This document shows, in pieces, positions 1 through 9,361 of a DNA stretch of 64,000 nt. Location of the stretch: assembly GCA_002480085.1 (NCBI GenBank), contig DKPJ01000006.1:62001-126000 (forward strand), given 5' to 3'. Source of the stretch: Enterobacteriaceae bacterium UBA7338. GTDB taxonomy: Bacteria > Pseudomonadota > Gammaproteobacteria > Enterobacterales > Enterobacteriaceae. The notes under the pieces are model-generated. The model saw nothing but the letters and a program-made list of their open reading frames with translations. It was not told the DNA's origin and searched no databases. Positions within the stretch are counted from its first letter, which is position 1. The number at the start of each line of letters is the position of its first letter. The position numbers were made by a program, and so were the translations under genes.

Positions 1-1272
1 GATATGCGGATCCATCGGCGGCAGGCCCCAGTTTTGCCCCAGCGGTCCCAGAATATCCGGCGGTGCGCCAACCGAGGCTTCCAGGCAGTAAAGTTCGCGG
101 TCGCACCAGGTCTCCGACCCGCCTTCGGCAACGCCTACCGCCAGGTCGCGGTAGAGTCCAATCGGCATCGCAAAGCCCTGGCTGGTCTCCCAGCACTCCG
201 CCAGCTGCACGGCAGCCAGCCACTGTAGCCAGAGGTAGAAATCCACCTCATCGGCGTGCTCCTGACAGAAAGCTTTTACCTGCGGGCTATCGGTGCGCCG
301 ATAGGCTTCCGGCCATACCGGCCAGCCCCAGCGCATCTCATCCTCTTTCACCTGGTGCTCATGCAGGGCGTCAAACGCCGCCTGCCAGTAAAGCCCCTCC
401 CCCTGCTGCTGCACAAAGCCGCGAAACGCCGCCATCTGCTCGTCGTCGTCAGCCCGAGTGGCAAACAGCCGCCACGCCATTTTGAGCGCCGCCAGCTTCA
501 GGGCGGTGACGCTGGCGTAATCCACCCACTCGCTGTCGCGCGCCGCATTGAGCGCCTTCTGGGTAGACTCCATCTTCCACCACGCCTGTGCCTCGTCGCT
601 GCGTCGATAATCCTCCACCGCGTTGACGTCGATATAGAGCACGTTGAGCCAGCGGCGTGAGGAGGGGCTGTAGGGGCTGGCACTCTCCGGCATCGCCGGA
701 TAGAGAGCATGAACCGGATTAAGGCCGATGAAAGCCCCGCCCCGCTTCGCCACCTCCACCAGCATCGCCTTCAGATCGCCAAAGTCGCCGATCCCCCAGT
801 TCGTGTCCGAGCGCAGGGTGTAGAGCTGAACGGTCGCGCCCCACAGCTTTTTACCCGCCAGCAGCGCCTCGGGTTCATAGCAGCGCGGCGGGGCGACAAT
901 CACCCGGCACTGCCACTGCTTTTTACCCTGGCGTAGAGTCAGAGTATGGTAGCCCTCTGTCAGCGAGGCGGGCAGCGTCATCCGCTTCTTGTCGCGGAAC
1001 GTGCCCTGGTGCTGCTCGCCCGTTTCAGTCGCGAGCGTCCAGCTGAACTCGCCGCTGCCCTCGATGGGCAACGACAGCCTTTTGCCGTGGATAAGCACCT
1101 TAACCTGTGGAACAGGCGCCGCTGCCGACTTTTTGGCCGCAGCGGGGTGCATCGCGTTAAGCAAACGCCGTTTGGTGTCGGCACCAATTGACTGGGGTTT
1201 GCCGTGGGCGTTGATATAGTTTGGGCTAATGCCCGCCGCCAGCGCGGCGTCAGCCAGACGTTTACTTTCCAT
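1..1272 (-). CDS. malQ: 4-alpha-glucanotransferase (amylomaltase), 3' end cut by window edge
   Basis: MalQ transfers maltosyl and longer dextrinyl units between maltodextrins, releasing glucose and making chains long enough for MalP; it is cytoplasmic. Read on the minus strand from the ATG at 1272, the protein begins MESKRLADAALAAGI and runs open to base 1, about 424 residues of a family usually near 690. The visible part holds the N-terminal domains and the start of the GH77 barrel (SDTNWGIGDFGDL, then NPVHALYP and SPYSPSSRRWLN). The catalytic acids lie in the missing C-terminal part. It starts 8 bases after the malP stop, so the two form the classical malPQ operon. The truncation is only the window boundary. 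Confidence 0.95.
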   Translation of the reverse strand, partial: MESKRLADAALAAGISPNYINAHGKPQSIGADTKRRLLNAMHPAAAKKSAAAPVPQVKVLIHGKRLSLPIEGSGEFSWTLATETGEQHQGTFRDKKRMTLPASLTEGYHTLTLRQGKKQWQCRVIVAPPRCYEPEALLAGKKLWGATVQLYTLRSDTNWGIGDFGDLKAMLVEVAKRGGAFIGLNPVHALYPAMPESASPYSPSSRRWLNVLYIDVNAVEDYRRSDEAQAWWKMESTQKALNAARDSEWVDYASVTALKLAALKMAWRLFATRADDDEQMAAFRGFVQQQGEGLYWQAAFDALHEHQVKEDEMRWGWPVWPEAYRRTDSPQVKAFCQEHADEVDFYLWLQWLAAVQLAECWETSQGFAMPIGLYRDLAVGVAEGGSETWCDRELYCLEASVGAPPDILGPLGQNWGLPPMDPHI

Positions 1273-1280
1273 GGCGCTCC

Positions 1281-3674
1281 TTAGCGTTTGGCCTGCCAGA
1301 TCAGATTTTGATAGTCACGAATTGAGCGATCGGAGCTGAACATGCCGCAGCGGGCGGTATTGAGGATCGCCGCGCGGGTCCACGCCTCCTGGTCGCGATA
1401 GAGCACATCAACCTGTTTTTGCGCCTCAACGTAGGCGGCAAAGTCAGCGGCAACCAGATAGGGATCGCCCCCCTGCTTGCCGATGCTGTGCAGCATCAGG
1501 TCGAACGCATGCTTGTCGCCGTCGCTGTATTCACCGCTCTCCAGCTCTTTGAGGATCGCATTCAACAGCTTGTCTTTCTTACGCCACTTCACAGGATCGT
1601 AGCCTTTGGCCTTCAGGGCCTTCACCTCTTCGACGGTATGGCCGAAGATGAAGATATTCTCTTCACCCACCTTCTCGGCAATCTCAACGTTTGCGCCGTC
1701 CAGCGTGCCGACGGTAAGCGCGCCGTTCAGGGCCAGCTTCATGTTGCCGGTACCGGAGGCCTCTTTACCCGCCGTGGAGATCTGCTCGGAGACGTCCGCC
1801 GCCGGGATCAGCTTCTCCGCCGCCGAGACGCAGTAGTCCGGCAGGAAGACCACCTTCAGCTTGTCGCCCACGCGGGGATCGTTGTTGATCGCCTCCGCCA
1901 CCTTATTGATAGCAAAAATAATGTTCTTCGCCAGGTAGTAGCCCGGCGCGGCTTTAGCGCCAAACAGGAAGACGCGGGGCACGCGGTCCACCTGCGGGTT
2001 CTCGCGGATCTCTTTATAAAGGGCGAGGATGTGCAGCAGGTTCAGGTGCTGACGCTTGTACTCATGCAGGCGCTTGATCTGAATATCAAAAATAGCGTTG
2101 GGGTTGATGACGATGCCGGTGCGTGCTTTCACAAACTCCACCAGCCGTGTCTTGTTCTCCTGCTTAATCGCGCGGTAACGCTCACGGAATTTCGCGTCAT
2201 CGGCATACTTCTCTAACGCCAGCAGCTGGTCGAGATCGTTGGCCCACTCTTTTTTCAGCGTGCTGTCAATGAGCGCAGCCAGCGCCGGATTGCACTGCTT
2301 GATCCAGCGGCGCGGCGTGATGCCGTTGGTCACGTTATGGAACTTGTTCGGCCACAGCTGGTGATACTCCGGGAAGAGATCCTTTACCACCAGGTCCGAG
2401 TGCAGCGCCGCCACGCCGTTAACCGCGAAGCCGCTGACCACGCAGAGGTTAGCCATGCGTACCTGGCCGTCATAGACTACCGCCAGCTTGGCCCACACCG
2501 CCTCGTCGCCCGGCCAGACTTTTACCACCTGCTTTTTAAAGCGATCGTTAATCTCTTTGATGATCTGCATGTGGCGCGGCAGCAGCGGCTTCAGCAGCTG
2601 CACGTGCCAGTTCTCCAGCGCCTCCGGCATCAGCGTATGGTTGGTATAGGCAAACAGTCGGCTGGTAATCGACCACGCCTCGTCCCAGCTCAGCTGATGC
2701 TCGTCGATCAGCACGCGTAGCATCTCCGGAATGGCGATGGTCGGGTGGGTATCGTTCAGCTGGATCACTTCGTAGTCTGGCAGCTCCGCCAGCTTGCGCC
2801 CGGCCAGATGGTGGCGACGCAGAATATCCGCCACCGAGCAGGCGCACTGGAAGTACTGCTGCATCAGGCGCAGCTTTTTACCCGCGGTGTGGTTGTCGTT
2901 AGGATAGAGAACTTTCGTCAGCTTTTCGGCGTCGATGCCCTGCTGTTCAGCACGCAGGAACTCGCCGTCGTTAAATTTAGTCAGGTCGAACGGATGAGCG
3001 TGCTTTGCCTGCCACAGTCGCAGAGGCTGGGCCACGCCGTTACGATAGCCCAGCACCGGCAGATCCCACGCCTCGCCGATCAGGGAAAACGCCGGCTCCC
3101 AGCGCCCGTCCCGGCTCACCTTGCCGCCAAGATTGACCTTCACATCCAGCGCGGAATTGTGCTGGAACCAGGGGTAGCTGCCGCGATGCCAGTCGTCCGG
3201 GGCCTCCTGCTGCTGCCCGTCAGCAAAGGACTGGCGGAACAGGCCGTACTGATAGTTCAGGCCGTAGCCGGTTGCAGGCTGGCCTACCGTCGCCATCGAG
3301 TCGAGGAAGCAGGCGGCCAGCCGTCCCAGCCCACCGTTGCCCAGCGCCGGATCGATCTCCTCCTCCAGCAGATCCGTCAGGTTGACGTTATGCGTTTGCA
3401 GCAGGTCGCTCACCTCCTGATACCAGCCCATGTTAAGCAGGTTGTTGCCGGTGAGGCGGCCGATCAGGAACTCCATTGAGATGTAGTTCACGTGGCGCTG
3501 GTTATCTGCGGGTTTGGCGACCGCCTGGGCGGCAAGCTGCTCTGCCAGCGCGCCGCTGACCGCATGCCACCACTGGTGGGGCGTCATCTCATCGGCAGCA
3601 TGGAGACCAAAACGCTGCCACTGACGCGTCAGGGCGGCGGCAAACTGAGCTTTGTTAAAGGTTGGCTGTGACAT
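1281..3674 (-). CDS. malP: maltodextrin phosphorylase
   Basis: MalP phosphorolyses maltodextrins to glucose-1-phosphate using pyridoxal phosphate. The 797-residue product is full length for MalP and very close to the E. coli protein. Family landmarks are visible: NGGLGRLAACFLDS near residue 115, the HLNDTHP-type segment as QLNDTHPTIAIPE, and the PLP-lysine region EASGTGNMK in the C-terminal third. I place the start at MSQPTFNKAQF (ATG 3672-3674), matching the known N-terminus; an upstream in-frame ATG would add ten residues with no family support. It is the first gene of malPQ, divergent from malT, and its upstream region carries MalT-box-like hexamers. Confidence 0.97.
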   Translation of the reverse strand: MSQPTFNKAQFAAALTRQWQRFGLHAADEMTPHQWWHAVSGALAEQLAAQAVAKPADNQRHVNYISMEFLIGRLTGNNLLNMGWYQEVSDLLQTHNVNLTDLLEEEIDPALGNGGLGRLAACFLDSMATVGQPATGYGLNYQYGLFRQSFADGQQQEAPDDWHRGSYPWFQHNSALDVKVNLGGKVSRDGRWEPAFSLIGEAWDLPVLGYRNGVAQPLRLWQAKHAHPFDLTKFNDGEFLRAEQQGIDAEKLTKVLYPNDNHTAGKKLRLMQQYFQCACSVADILRRHHLAGRKLAELPDYEVIQLNDTHPTIAIPEMLRVLIDEHQLSWDEAWSITSRLFAYTNHTLMPEALENWHVQLLKPLLPRHMQIIKEINDRFKKQVVKVWPGDEAVWAKLAVVYDGQVRMANLCVVSGFAVNGVAALHSDLVVKDLFPEYHQLWPNKFHNVTNGITPRRWIKQCNPALAALIDSTLKKEWANDLDQLLALEKYADDAKFRERYRAIKQENKTRLVEFVKARTGIVINPNAIFDIQIKRLHEYKRQHLNLLHILALYKEIRENPQVDRVPRVFLFGAKAAPGYYLAKNIIFAINKVAEAINNDPRVGDKLKVVFLPDYCVSAAEKLIPAADVSEQISTAGKEASGTGNMKLALNGALTVGTLDGANVEIAEKVGEENIFIFGHTVEEVKALKAKGYDPVKWRKKDKLLNAILKELESGEYSDGDKHAFDLMLHSIGKQGGDPYLVAADFAAYVEAQKQVDVLYRDQEAWTRAAILNTARCGMFSSDRSIRDYQNLIWQAKR

Positions 3675-3739
3675 AGCAAACGGGGATCCTGTAAGTAAAA
3701 ACAACGTTAATGCTAGTTTGCCTGGCCCCTACGTTGACT

Positions 3740-3787
3740 TCCTCATCCTGCCGGGGAAAAGGCCAGGAGGAGCCGCAGGGATGAGCC
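3740..3787. promoter_or_regulatory. cluster of three MalT-box-like sites (malP promoter)
   Basis: MalT boxes have the core GGGGATGAGG or GGAKGA. I see AGGATGAGG on the minus strand at about 3741-3749, AGGAGGAGC on the plus strand at 3765-3773, and GGGATGAGC at 3778-3786. They lie 65 to 115 bases upstream of the malP ATG, as expected for malPp. The calls rest on sequence resemblance. Confidence 0.65.
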
Positions 3788-4167
3788 AAAAATGTGATCG
3801 CTGCCACTTAAAGTTAGCTGTAAAAACGCGAATTACTCAAAAATTCAACGGCCAGACGGCATAAAAACTCATACAAAAGTATGAGGAAAATAGCGTCAGG
3901 TAACCGGGAGGCGGGTCAACAAAATGAAATGGCGTTTCATACATACAGCCATGAATTTAAATTTACTCAGGCGAAACGTGGATACAAATATTAACAGCCC
4001 TCGCCCTTCTCCGCTATTAATTACCACTTTTGACCTATGGATTCTGAATATCAACGGCGTAACCTTACTCTGCCAAAAGTGAATATTACATTCTGCTCCA
4101 TTTGCCCGCAGGCTAGTTACCACAAGCCCTCGCTACCTGTCGGGCGTTTTATTCAGCCAGGTTATGG

Positions 4168-4189
4168 AAATGTGACACGGTGCAAATTC
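4168..4189 (+). promoter_or_regulatory. CRP site of the malT promoter
   Basis: TGTGA (4171-4175), a 6-base spacer and TGCAA (4181-4185), flanked by AAA and ATTC, give a good CRP half-site plus a degenerate second half. It is 122 bases upstream of the malT ATG. In E. coli malT is activated by CRP from a site of the same layout. Confidence 0.75.
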
Positions 4190-4310
4190 AGCGCCGTAAA
4201 ATTCGGACATAACTTGCAATACAATCCATTCTGACCGACCTTATTAGTTATTAATTACGAAGCTCAAAAAAAATCCTTTTTCTTCGTTCCCGCACAGTGA
4301 AGTGATAACT

Positions 4311-7016
4311 ATGTTGATTCCGTCTAAATTAAGTCGCCCGGTTCGTCTTGACCATACTGTGGTCCGCGAACGCCTGCTGGCTAAACTTTCCGGCGCGAAC
4401 AATTTTCGTTTGGCCCTGGTGACCAGCCCGGCTGGCTATGGCAAAACGACGCTTATCTCACAGTGGGCCGCCAGTAAAGATGACCTGGGCTGGTTCTCCC
4501 TTGACGAAGGAGATAACCAGCCAGAGCGATTTGCCAGCTATCTCGTTGCCGCCGTACAGCAGGCCACCGGCGGCCACTGCGTCTCCAGCGAGGCGATGGC
4601 ACAGAAGCGCCAGTATGCCAGCCTCCCCTCGCTCTTCTCACAGCTCTTTATTGAGCTGGCGGAGTGGCAGCGTCCGCTCTATATCGTTATCGACGACTAT
4701 CATCTGGTAACCAATCCGGTTATCCACGATGCGATGCGTTTTTTCCTGCGCCACCAGCCGGAAAACCTGACCCTGGTGGTGCTGTCGCGCAACCTGCCGC
4801 AGCTGGGCATTGCCAACCTGCGCGTGCGCGATCAGCTGCTGGAGGTGAGCAGCCAGCAGCTGGCCTTTACCCATCAGGAGGCGAAGCAGTTTTTTGACTG
4901 CCGCCTGAACGCGCCAATTGAAGCGGCAGAGAGCAGCCGCCTGTGCGACGACGTGGCCGGATGGGCTACCGCGCTGCAGCTGATTGCCCTCTCGGCGCGG
5001 CAGAACAACAGCTCAACCCAGCACTCCGCCCGTCGCCTGGCGGGGATTAACGCCAGCCATCTGTCGGACTATCTGGTGGATGAGGTGCTGGACAATATCG
5101 ATCTTACTACCCGCCACTTCCTGTTAAAAAGCTCCCTGCTGCGCTCGATGAACGATGCGCTGATCGTCCGCGTCACCGGGGAAGAGAATGGCCAGATGCG
5201 GCTGGAAGAGATCGAGCGTCAGGGGCTGTTTTTGCAGCGTATGGATGACTCCGGAGAGTGGTTTAGCTACCACCCGCTGTTCGGCAGCTTTTTACGCCAG
5301 CGCTGCCAGTGGGAGCTGGCGACCGAGCTGCCGGATATCCACCGCGCGGCGGCGGAGAGCTGGATGGCGCAGGGCTTCCCGAGCGAGGCCATCCACCATG
5401 CGTTAGCGGCGGGCGACGGCACGATGCTGCGCGATATTCTGCTGCATCACGCGTGGGGACTGTTTAACCACAGCGAGCTGACCCTGCTGGAGGCGTCGTT
5501 AAAGGCCCTGCCCTGGCAGAGCCTGCTGGAGAACCCGCGGCTGGTGCTGTTGCAGGCCTGGCTGATGCAGAGCCAGCACCGCTATAGCGAAGTAAATACC
5601 CTGCTGGCCCGCGCCGAGCAGGAGATGGACATGACGGCGGATCACGCGCTGCACGGCGACTTTAACGCCCTGCGCGCCCAGGTCGCCATCAACGACGGCG
5701 ATCCGGTGGAGGCCGAGCGGCTGGCGATGATCGCCCTCGACGAGCTGCCGCTGGCTAACTTCTACAGCCGCATCGTGGCGACCTCGGTGCACGGTGAGGT
5801 GCTGCACTGCAAGGGGCAGCTCAGCCACTCTCTGACCCTGATGCAGCAGACCGAGCAGATGGCCCGCCGCCACGACGTCTGGCACTACGCGCTGTGGAGC
5901 CTGATCCAGCAGTGTGAGATCCTGTTTGCCCAGGGCTTCCTGCAGGCTGCCTGGGAGTGCCAGGAGAAAGCCTTCACCCTCATTCGCGAGCAGCATCTTG
6001 AACAGCTGCCGCTGCATGAATTTTTGCTGCGTATTCGCGCCCAGCTGCTGTGGGCGTGGGGACGTCTCGATGAATCCGAAGCCGCCGCTCGGGAAGGCAT
6101 GACCGTGCTCTCTGCCTATCAGCCTCAGCAGCAGCTGCAGTGCCTGGCCCTGCTGGTGCAAAATTCGCTGGCGCGTGGCGATCTGGATAACGCCCGCAGC
6201 CACCTTAACCGGCTGGAAAACCTGCTCGGCAACGGACAGTACCATAGCGACTGGGTGTCAAATGCCGATAAGGTGCGGGTGATCTACTGGCAGATGACCG
6301 GCGATAAGCAGGCCGCCGCCCAGTGGCTGCGCCAGACGCCGAAATCAGAGTTTGCCAACAACCACTTCCGCCAGAGCCAGTGGCGCAACGTAGCCCGGGC
6401 GCAGATCCTGCTGGGAGACGTGGCGTCGGCGGAGATGGTGCTGGAGGAGCTAAACGAGAACGCACGCAGCCTGCGGCTGATGAGCGATCTGAACCGTAAC
6501 CTGCTGCTGCTCAACCAGCTCTACTGGCAGGCCGGACGCAAAAATGACGCCCAGCGGGTGCTGATGGAAGCCCTGACGCTGGCGAACCGCACCGGCTTCA
6601 TTAGCCATTTCGTGATTGAAGGCGAGGCGATGGCGCAGCAGCTGCGGCAGCTGATCCAGCTTAATGCCCTGCCGGAGCTGGAGGGGCATCGCGCCCAGCG
6701 CATTCTGCGCGACATCAACCAGCACCACCGCCACAAGTATGCCCATTTTGATGAGCGCTTTGTTGAGCGTCTACTGACCCACCCGGAGGTGCCGGAGCTG
6801 ATCCGCACCAGCCCGCTGACCCAGCGGGAGTGGCAGGTGCTGGGGCTAATCTACTCTGGCTACAGCAACGAGCAGATTGCCGGCGAGCTGGCGGTGGCGG
6901 CGACCACCATCAAAACCCACATTCGTAACCTCTACCAGAAGCTGGGCGTGGCCCACCGCCAGGATGCGGTGCAGCACGCGCAGCAGCTATTACAGATGAT
7001 GGGTTACGGGGTTTAA
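4311..7016 (+). CDS. malT: ATP- and maltotriose-dependent transcriptional activator of the maltose regulon
   Basis: MalT is the STAND-class activator of malPQ, malEFG, malK-lamB-malM and malS. The 901-residue length equals E. coli MalT. An NTPase module with Walker A SPAGYGKTT lies near residues 36-44, the acidic strand IVIDDYH near 125-131, followed by helical and TPR-like repeats and a C-terminal LuxR-type helix-turn-helix (SPLTQREWQVLGLIYSGYS onward, ending in the last ~70 residues). I start at MLIPSKLSRP (ATG 4311), the known N-terminus; a GTG three codons upstream is in frame but has no advantage. It is divergent from malPQ and monocistronic, followed by a REP element. Confidence 0.97.
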   Translation: MLIPSKLSRPVRLDHTVVRERLLAKLSGANNFRLALVTSPAGYGKTTLISQWAASKDDLGWFSLDEGDNQPERFASYLVAAVQQATGGHCVSSEAMAQKRQYASLPSLFSQLFIELAEWQRPLYIVIDDYHLVTNPVIHDAMRFFLRHQPENLTLVVLSRNLPQLGIANLRVRDQLLEVSSQQLAFTHQEAKQFFDCRLNAPIEAAESSRLCDDVAGWATALQLIALSARQNNSSTQHSARRLAGINASHLSDYLVDEVLDNIDLTTRHFLLKSSLLRSMNDALIVRVTGEENGQMRLEEIERQGLFLQRMDDSGEWFSYHPLFGSFLRQRCQWELATELPDIHRAAAESWMAQGFPSEAIHHALAAGDGTMLRDILLHHAWGLFNHSELTLLEASLKALPWQSLLENPRLVLLQAWLMQSQHRYSEVNTLLARAEQEMDMTADHALHGDFNALRAQVAINDGDPVEAERLAMIALDELPLANFYSRIVATSVHGEVLHCKGQLSHSLTLMQQTEQMARRHDVWHYALWSLIQQCEILFAQGFLQAAWECQEKAFTLIREQHLEQLPLHEFLLRIRAQLLWAWGRLDESEAAAREGMTVLSAYQPQQQLQCLALLVQNSLARGDLDNARSHLNRLENLLGNGQYHSDWVSNADKVRVIYWQMTGDKQAAAQWLRQTPKSEFANNHFRQSQWRNVARAQILLGDVASAEMVLEELNENARSLRLMSDLNRNLLLLNQLYWQAGRKNDAQRVLMEALTLANRTGFISHFVIEGEAMAQQLRQLIQLNALPELEGHRAQRILRDINQHHRHKYAHFDERFVERLLTHPEVPELIRTSPLTQREWQVLGLIYSGYSNEQIAGELAVAATTIKTHIRNLYQKLGVAHRQDAVQHAQQLLQMMGYGV

Positions 7017-7018
7017 CT

Positions 7019-7104
7019 TGTAGGCCGGTCATACAGCAGTGCCGCCCGGCGTTGCAGTATCAGCACAGTCACGCCCGGTGGCGCTTCGCTTACCGGGCCT
7101 ACAA
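7019..7104. repeat. REP/BIME pair downstream of malT
   Basis: Two palindromic REP units: TAGGCCGGTCATACAGCAGT followed by GCCGCCCGGCG, then CGCCCGGTGGCGCTTCGCTT leading into ACCGGGCCTACA. They sit between the convergent malT and glpR genes, a typical location at 3' ends. Confidence 0.85.
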
Positions 7105-7136
7105 ACCACACCGTGCCACCGTAGGTCAGCCAAGTA

Positions 7137-7895
7137 TTAGCAGAGTTCCAGCTGGATATTGTGGCTCTTGATGACGTCCAGCACGCCAGCAGGCGGCATC
7201 ACGTCGGTATAGACCGCATCCACCATGCTGATGCTGCCCATGTTAACCATCGCGTTACGGCCATATTTAGAGTGATCCACCACCAGCATCACGTGACGTG
7301 AGTTGTCGATGATCGCCCGCTTGGTGCGCACCTCGTGATAGTCAAACTCCAGCAGCGAGCCGTCGGCGTCGATACCGCTGATCCCGAGGATGCCGAAGTC
7401 GAGGCGGAACTGAGAGATAAAGTCGAGCGTCGCCTCGCCGATAATCCCGCCGTCACGGCTGCGCAGCTCGCCCCCGGCCAGAATAATACGGAAGTCCTCT
7501 TTGACCATCAGCGTGTTGGCGACGTTGAGGTTGTTGGTCACGATGCGCAGGTTGCTGTGATCCAGCAGCGCATGGGCTACCGCCTCCGGCGTGGTGCCTA
7601 TGTCGATAAACAGCGTCGCCCCGTCCGGGATCTGGCTGGCGACCTTGCGGGCAATCCGCTCCTTCTCTGCCGTCTGGGTGGCTTTGCGATCGTGCCACGA
7701 GGTATTTACCGAGCTGGAGGGGAGCGCCGCACCGCCATGATGGCGCAGGATCATGTTCTGATCGGCCAGGTCGTTCAAATCGCGGCGAATGGTCTGCGGG
7801 CTGACGGCAAACTGCTCCACCAGCTCTTCGGTACTGACGTAGCCCTGTTTTTTTACCAGTTCGATGATGGCATCGTGGCGCTGTGTCTGTTTCAT
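7137..7895 (-). CDS. glpR: glycerol-3-phosphate regulon repressor
   Basis: GlpR is a DeoR-family repressor released from DNA by glycerol-3-phosphate; it controls glpD, glpFK, glpTQ and glpACB. The 252 residues equal the E. coli length. The N-terminal DeoR winged helix reads KQGYVSTEELVEQFAVSPQT then IRRDLNDLADQN (residues ~16-47), and the sugar-phosphate-sensing domain carries FIDIGTTPEAVA and AGGELRSRDGG. The last gene of the glpEGR cluster, it lies 18 bases downstream of glpG. Operator-like sequences matching its site are present upstream of glpD in this window. Confidence 0.97.
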   Translation of the reverse strand: MKQTQRHDAIIELVKKQGYVSTEELVEQFAVSPQTIRRDLNDLADQNMILRHHGGAALPSSSVNTSWHDRKATQTAEKERIARKVASQIPDGATLFIDIGTTPEAVAHALLDHSNLRIVTNNLNVANTLMVKEDFRIILAGGELRSRDGGIIGEATLDFISQFRLDFGILGISGIDADGSLLEFDYHEVRTKRAIIDNSRHVMLVVDHSKYGRNAMVNMGSISMVDAVYTDVMPPAGVLDVIKSHNIQLELC

Positions 7896-7913
7896 TGCAA
7901 TGTTCCTGAGCTT

Positions 7914-8735
7914 TTATGTTCGTTTTCGCGTATCAACAAACGCCATCGCCAGCCCCACGGCCAGGCCGGTGACGTGCGCGCCGTTGGCGATAGACATGCC
8001 AAACAGATCAAACCAGCCGGCAATTAACCATATTAAGGAGAAGGCTATCAGGCCGCGCGGCAAATAGACACCGCTTTGCGGATCGCGCTCGCCCCGCAGC
8101 CAGGCATAGCCCATCAGGGCATAGACCACGCCGGAGAGGCCGCCAAACCACGGGCCGCTAAACTTGTGCTGCACGTAGCCGCTGAGCAGCGCGCTAATGA
8201 GGGCGATCACAATCAGTTTGCCGCTGCCGAGGCGCTTCTCCACCGCCCCGCCGATGTACCACCACCAGAGCAGGTTGAAGAGAATATGCATCACGGAAAA
8301 GTGCATCAGAGCATGGCTGAAGTAGCGCCAGAGATCGAACTGCAGAGAGGGATCGAAAGGCCATGCCAGCCACACCATAACAATCTGGTCGCCGAGCGTG
8401 CTCATCAGGATAAACACCAGCACGCAGAGCAGCGCCACGATCAGCGTCACCGGCCCGGCCCGCTCGCGCAGGGTGGCGAAGAAGGGGTAGCGGCGGTAGT
8501 GCAGGCCGCTGTCGATCTGCCCTGACTGCCAGCTGGCCGCCAGGTAGCGCGGATCCTCCGGGTTCTGCTGGAAACGTGCCAGCTCCTCGCGCACGCGCCC
8601 GGCCTGGCTCTCGTCCGCCAGCCAGACGTCGCTGGTCTCGTGGTGCTGAATAGTCAAAACAACGCCCTGGGTCTGCATATAGTCAACAAACGCCTGGGCG
8701 ACGCGCGGGTTAGCAAAGGAGGTGATCATCAACAT
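7914..8735 (-). CDS. glpG: rhomboid intramembrane serine protease
   Basis: GlpG cleaves transmembrane segments within the inner membrane. The 273-residue protein has the cytoplasmic N-terminal domain (about residues 1-90) and six membrane segments. The catalytic serine sits in FGGLSGVVYALMGY and the catalytic histidine in NGAHVTGLAVGLAMAF; these align with S201 and H254 of E. coli. The HALMHFSVMHILFNLLWWWY segment carries the conserved oxyanion-hole His/Asn. I start at MLMITSFANPRV (ATG 8733-8735); an in-frame ATG seven codons upstream is less likely. It is followed closely by glpR and preceded by glpE, as in E. coli. Confidence 0.96.
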   Translation of the reverse strand: MLMITSFANPRVAQAFVDYMQTQGVVLTIQHHETSDVWLADESQAGRVREELARFQQNPEDPRYLAASWQSGQIDSGLHYRRYPFFATLRERAGPVTLIVALLCVLVFILMSTLGDQIVMVWLAWPFDPSLQFDLWRYFSHALMHFSVMHILFNLLWWWYIGGAVEKRLGSGKLIVIALISALLSGYVQHKFSGPWFGGLSGVVYALMGYAWLRGERDPQSGVYLPRGLIAFSLIWLIAGWFDLFGMSIANGAHVTGLAVGLAMAFVDTRKRT

Positions 8736-8794
8736 GCTGGCGGTCGCTTTTTCCACACAAAAGAGGGCAGTATAGCGGGTTATTGCTCCGCTGA

Positions 8795-9124
8795 CTAAAG
8801 CGTACCGTGCGCCACTTCCGCCGGGAAATGGCGATGCCAGGCATCAAAGCCGCCATCAACGCTGTAGACCTGGTCAAAACCCTGTTGCAGCAGGTACTGG
8901 GCTGCGCCTTTGCTGCTGTTGCCGTGGTAGCACATCACCATCACCGGCGTATCGAAGTCGTTCTGCTGCATAAAGGTACCCAGCGTATCGTTGGTCAGAT
9001 GAAACGCTCCCGGTGTATGGCCCATGGCGTAGCTTTGCGGATCGCGAATATCGACCAGCACCGCCAGCTTCTGATGCATCTTCTGGTGGGCCTCTTCTAC
9101 ATTAATACACTCAAACTGATCCAT
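8795..9124 (-). CDS. glpE: thiosulfate sulfurtransferase (single-domain rhodanese)
   Basis: GlpE transfers sulfane sulfur from thiosulfate to cyanide or thioredoxin. The 109-residue product is a single rhodanese domain with the six-residue active-site loop CYHGNSS (catalytic Cys near residue 65) and the CH2-type segments AVLVDIRDPQSYAMGHTPGA at the N-terminal side. It is the first gene of glpEGR, divergent from glpD. Confidence 0.96.
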   Translation of the reverse strand: MDQFECINVEEAHQKMHQKLAVLVDIRDPQSYAMGHTPGAFHLTNDTLGTFMQQNDFDTPVMVMCYHGNSSKGAAQYLLQQGFDQVYSVDGGFDAWHRHFPAEVAHGTL

Positions 9125-9167
9125 TATTTTCCCATTTGCAGGCCAGGAGGCGTGCTAACCAATGCTA

Positions 9168-9198
9168 TGCCCGGCGGCGCTAGCTTGCCGGGCCTACA
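9168..9198. repeat. REP element upstream of glpE
   Basis: A single palindromic unit, TGCCCGGCGGCGCTAGCTTG followed by CCGGGCCTACA, in the glpE-glpD gap. Confidence 0.8.
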
Positions 9199-9309
9199 AC
9201 AACACTCATCCTCTAATTTTACGTCGTTCCGCCAGGTAAACGCCATTATGTTATGCATATCACTCTAAATTGTTTTTTTGATGTTACCAAAGGCGCGTTC
9301 GTTTGCTAT

Positions 9310-9351
9310 TATGAGCGATATCGAACATTTTTGAGCTTTTACGAAAGTGCA
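9310..9351 (+). promoter_or_regulatory. tandem GlpR operators of glpD
   Basis: ATGAGCGATATCGAACATTT (9311-9330) and TTGAGCTTTTACGAAAGTGC (9331-9350) match the layout of the two adjacent GlpR operators of E. coli glpD, whose consensus half-site is WATGTTCG. They end about 11 bases before the glpD ATG and overlap the expected transcription start. Binding by GlpR is inferred from this match. Confidence 0.7.
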
Positions 9352-9361
9352 TGAGGTGAGC

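Larger units (their letters stand above)
3675..4310. promoter_or_regulatory. malP-malT divergent intergenic region
   Basis: This 636-bp gap separates the divergent malPQ operon and malT and holds no credible gene. On the malP side it carries three MalT-box-like sequences; on the malT side it carries a CRP site. This matches the known arrangement in E. coli, where malPQ needs MalT plus maltotriose and ATP, while malT itself is CRP-activated. A short open frame at 4037-4234 has no homology that I recognise and lacks a plausible ribosome binding site. Confidence 0.8.

Noticed and set aside
4037..4234. 65-codon frame in the malP-malT gap
   Set aside because: It covers the malT CRP site and promoter region, has no recognisable similarity and no clear ribosome binding site.
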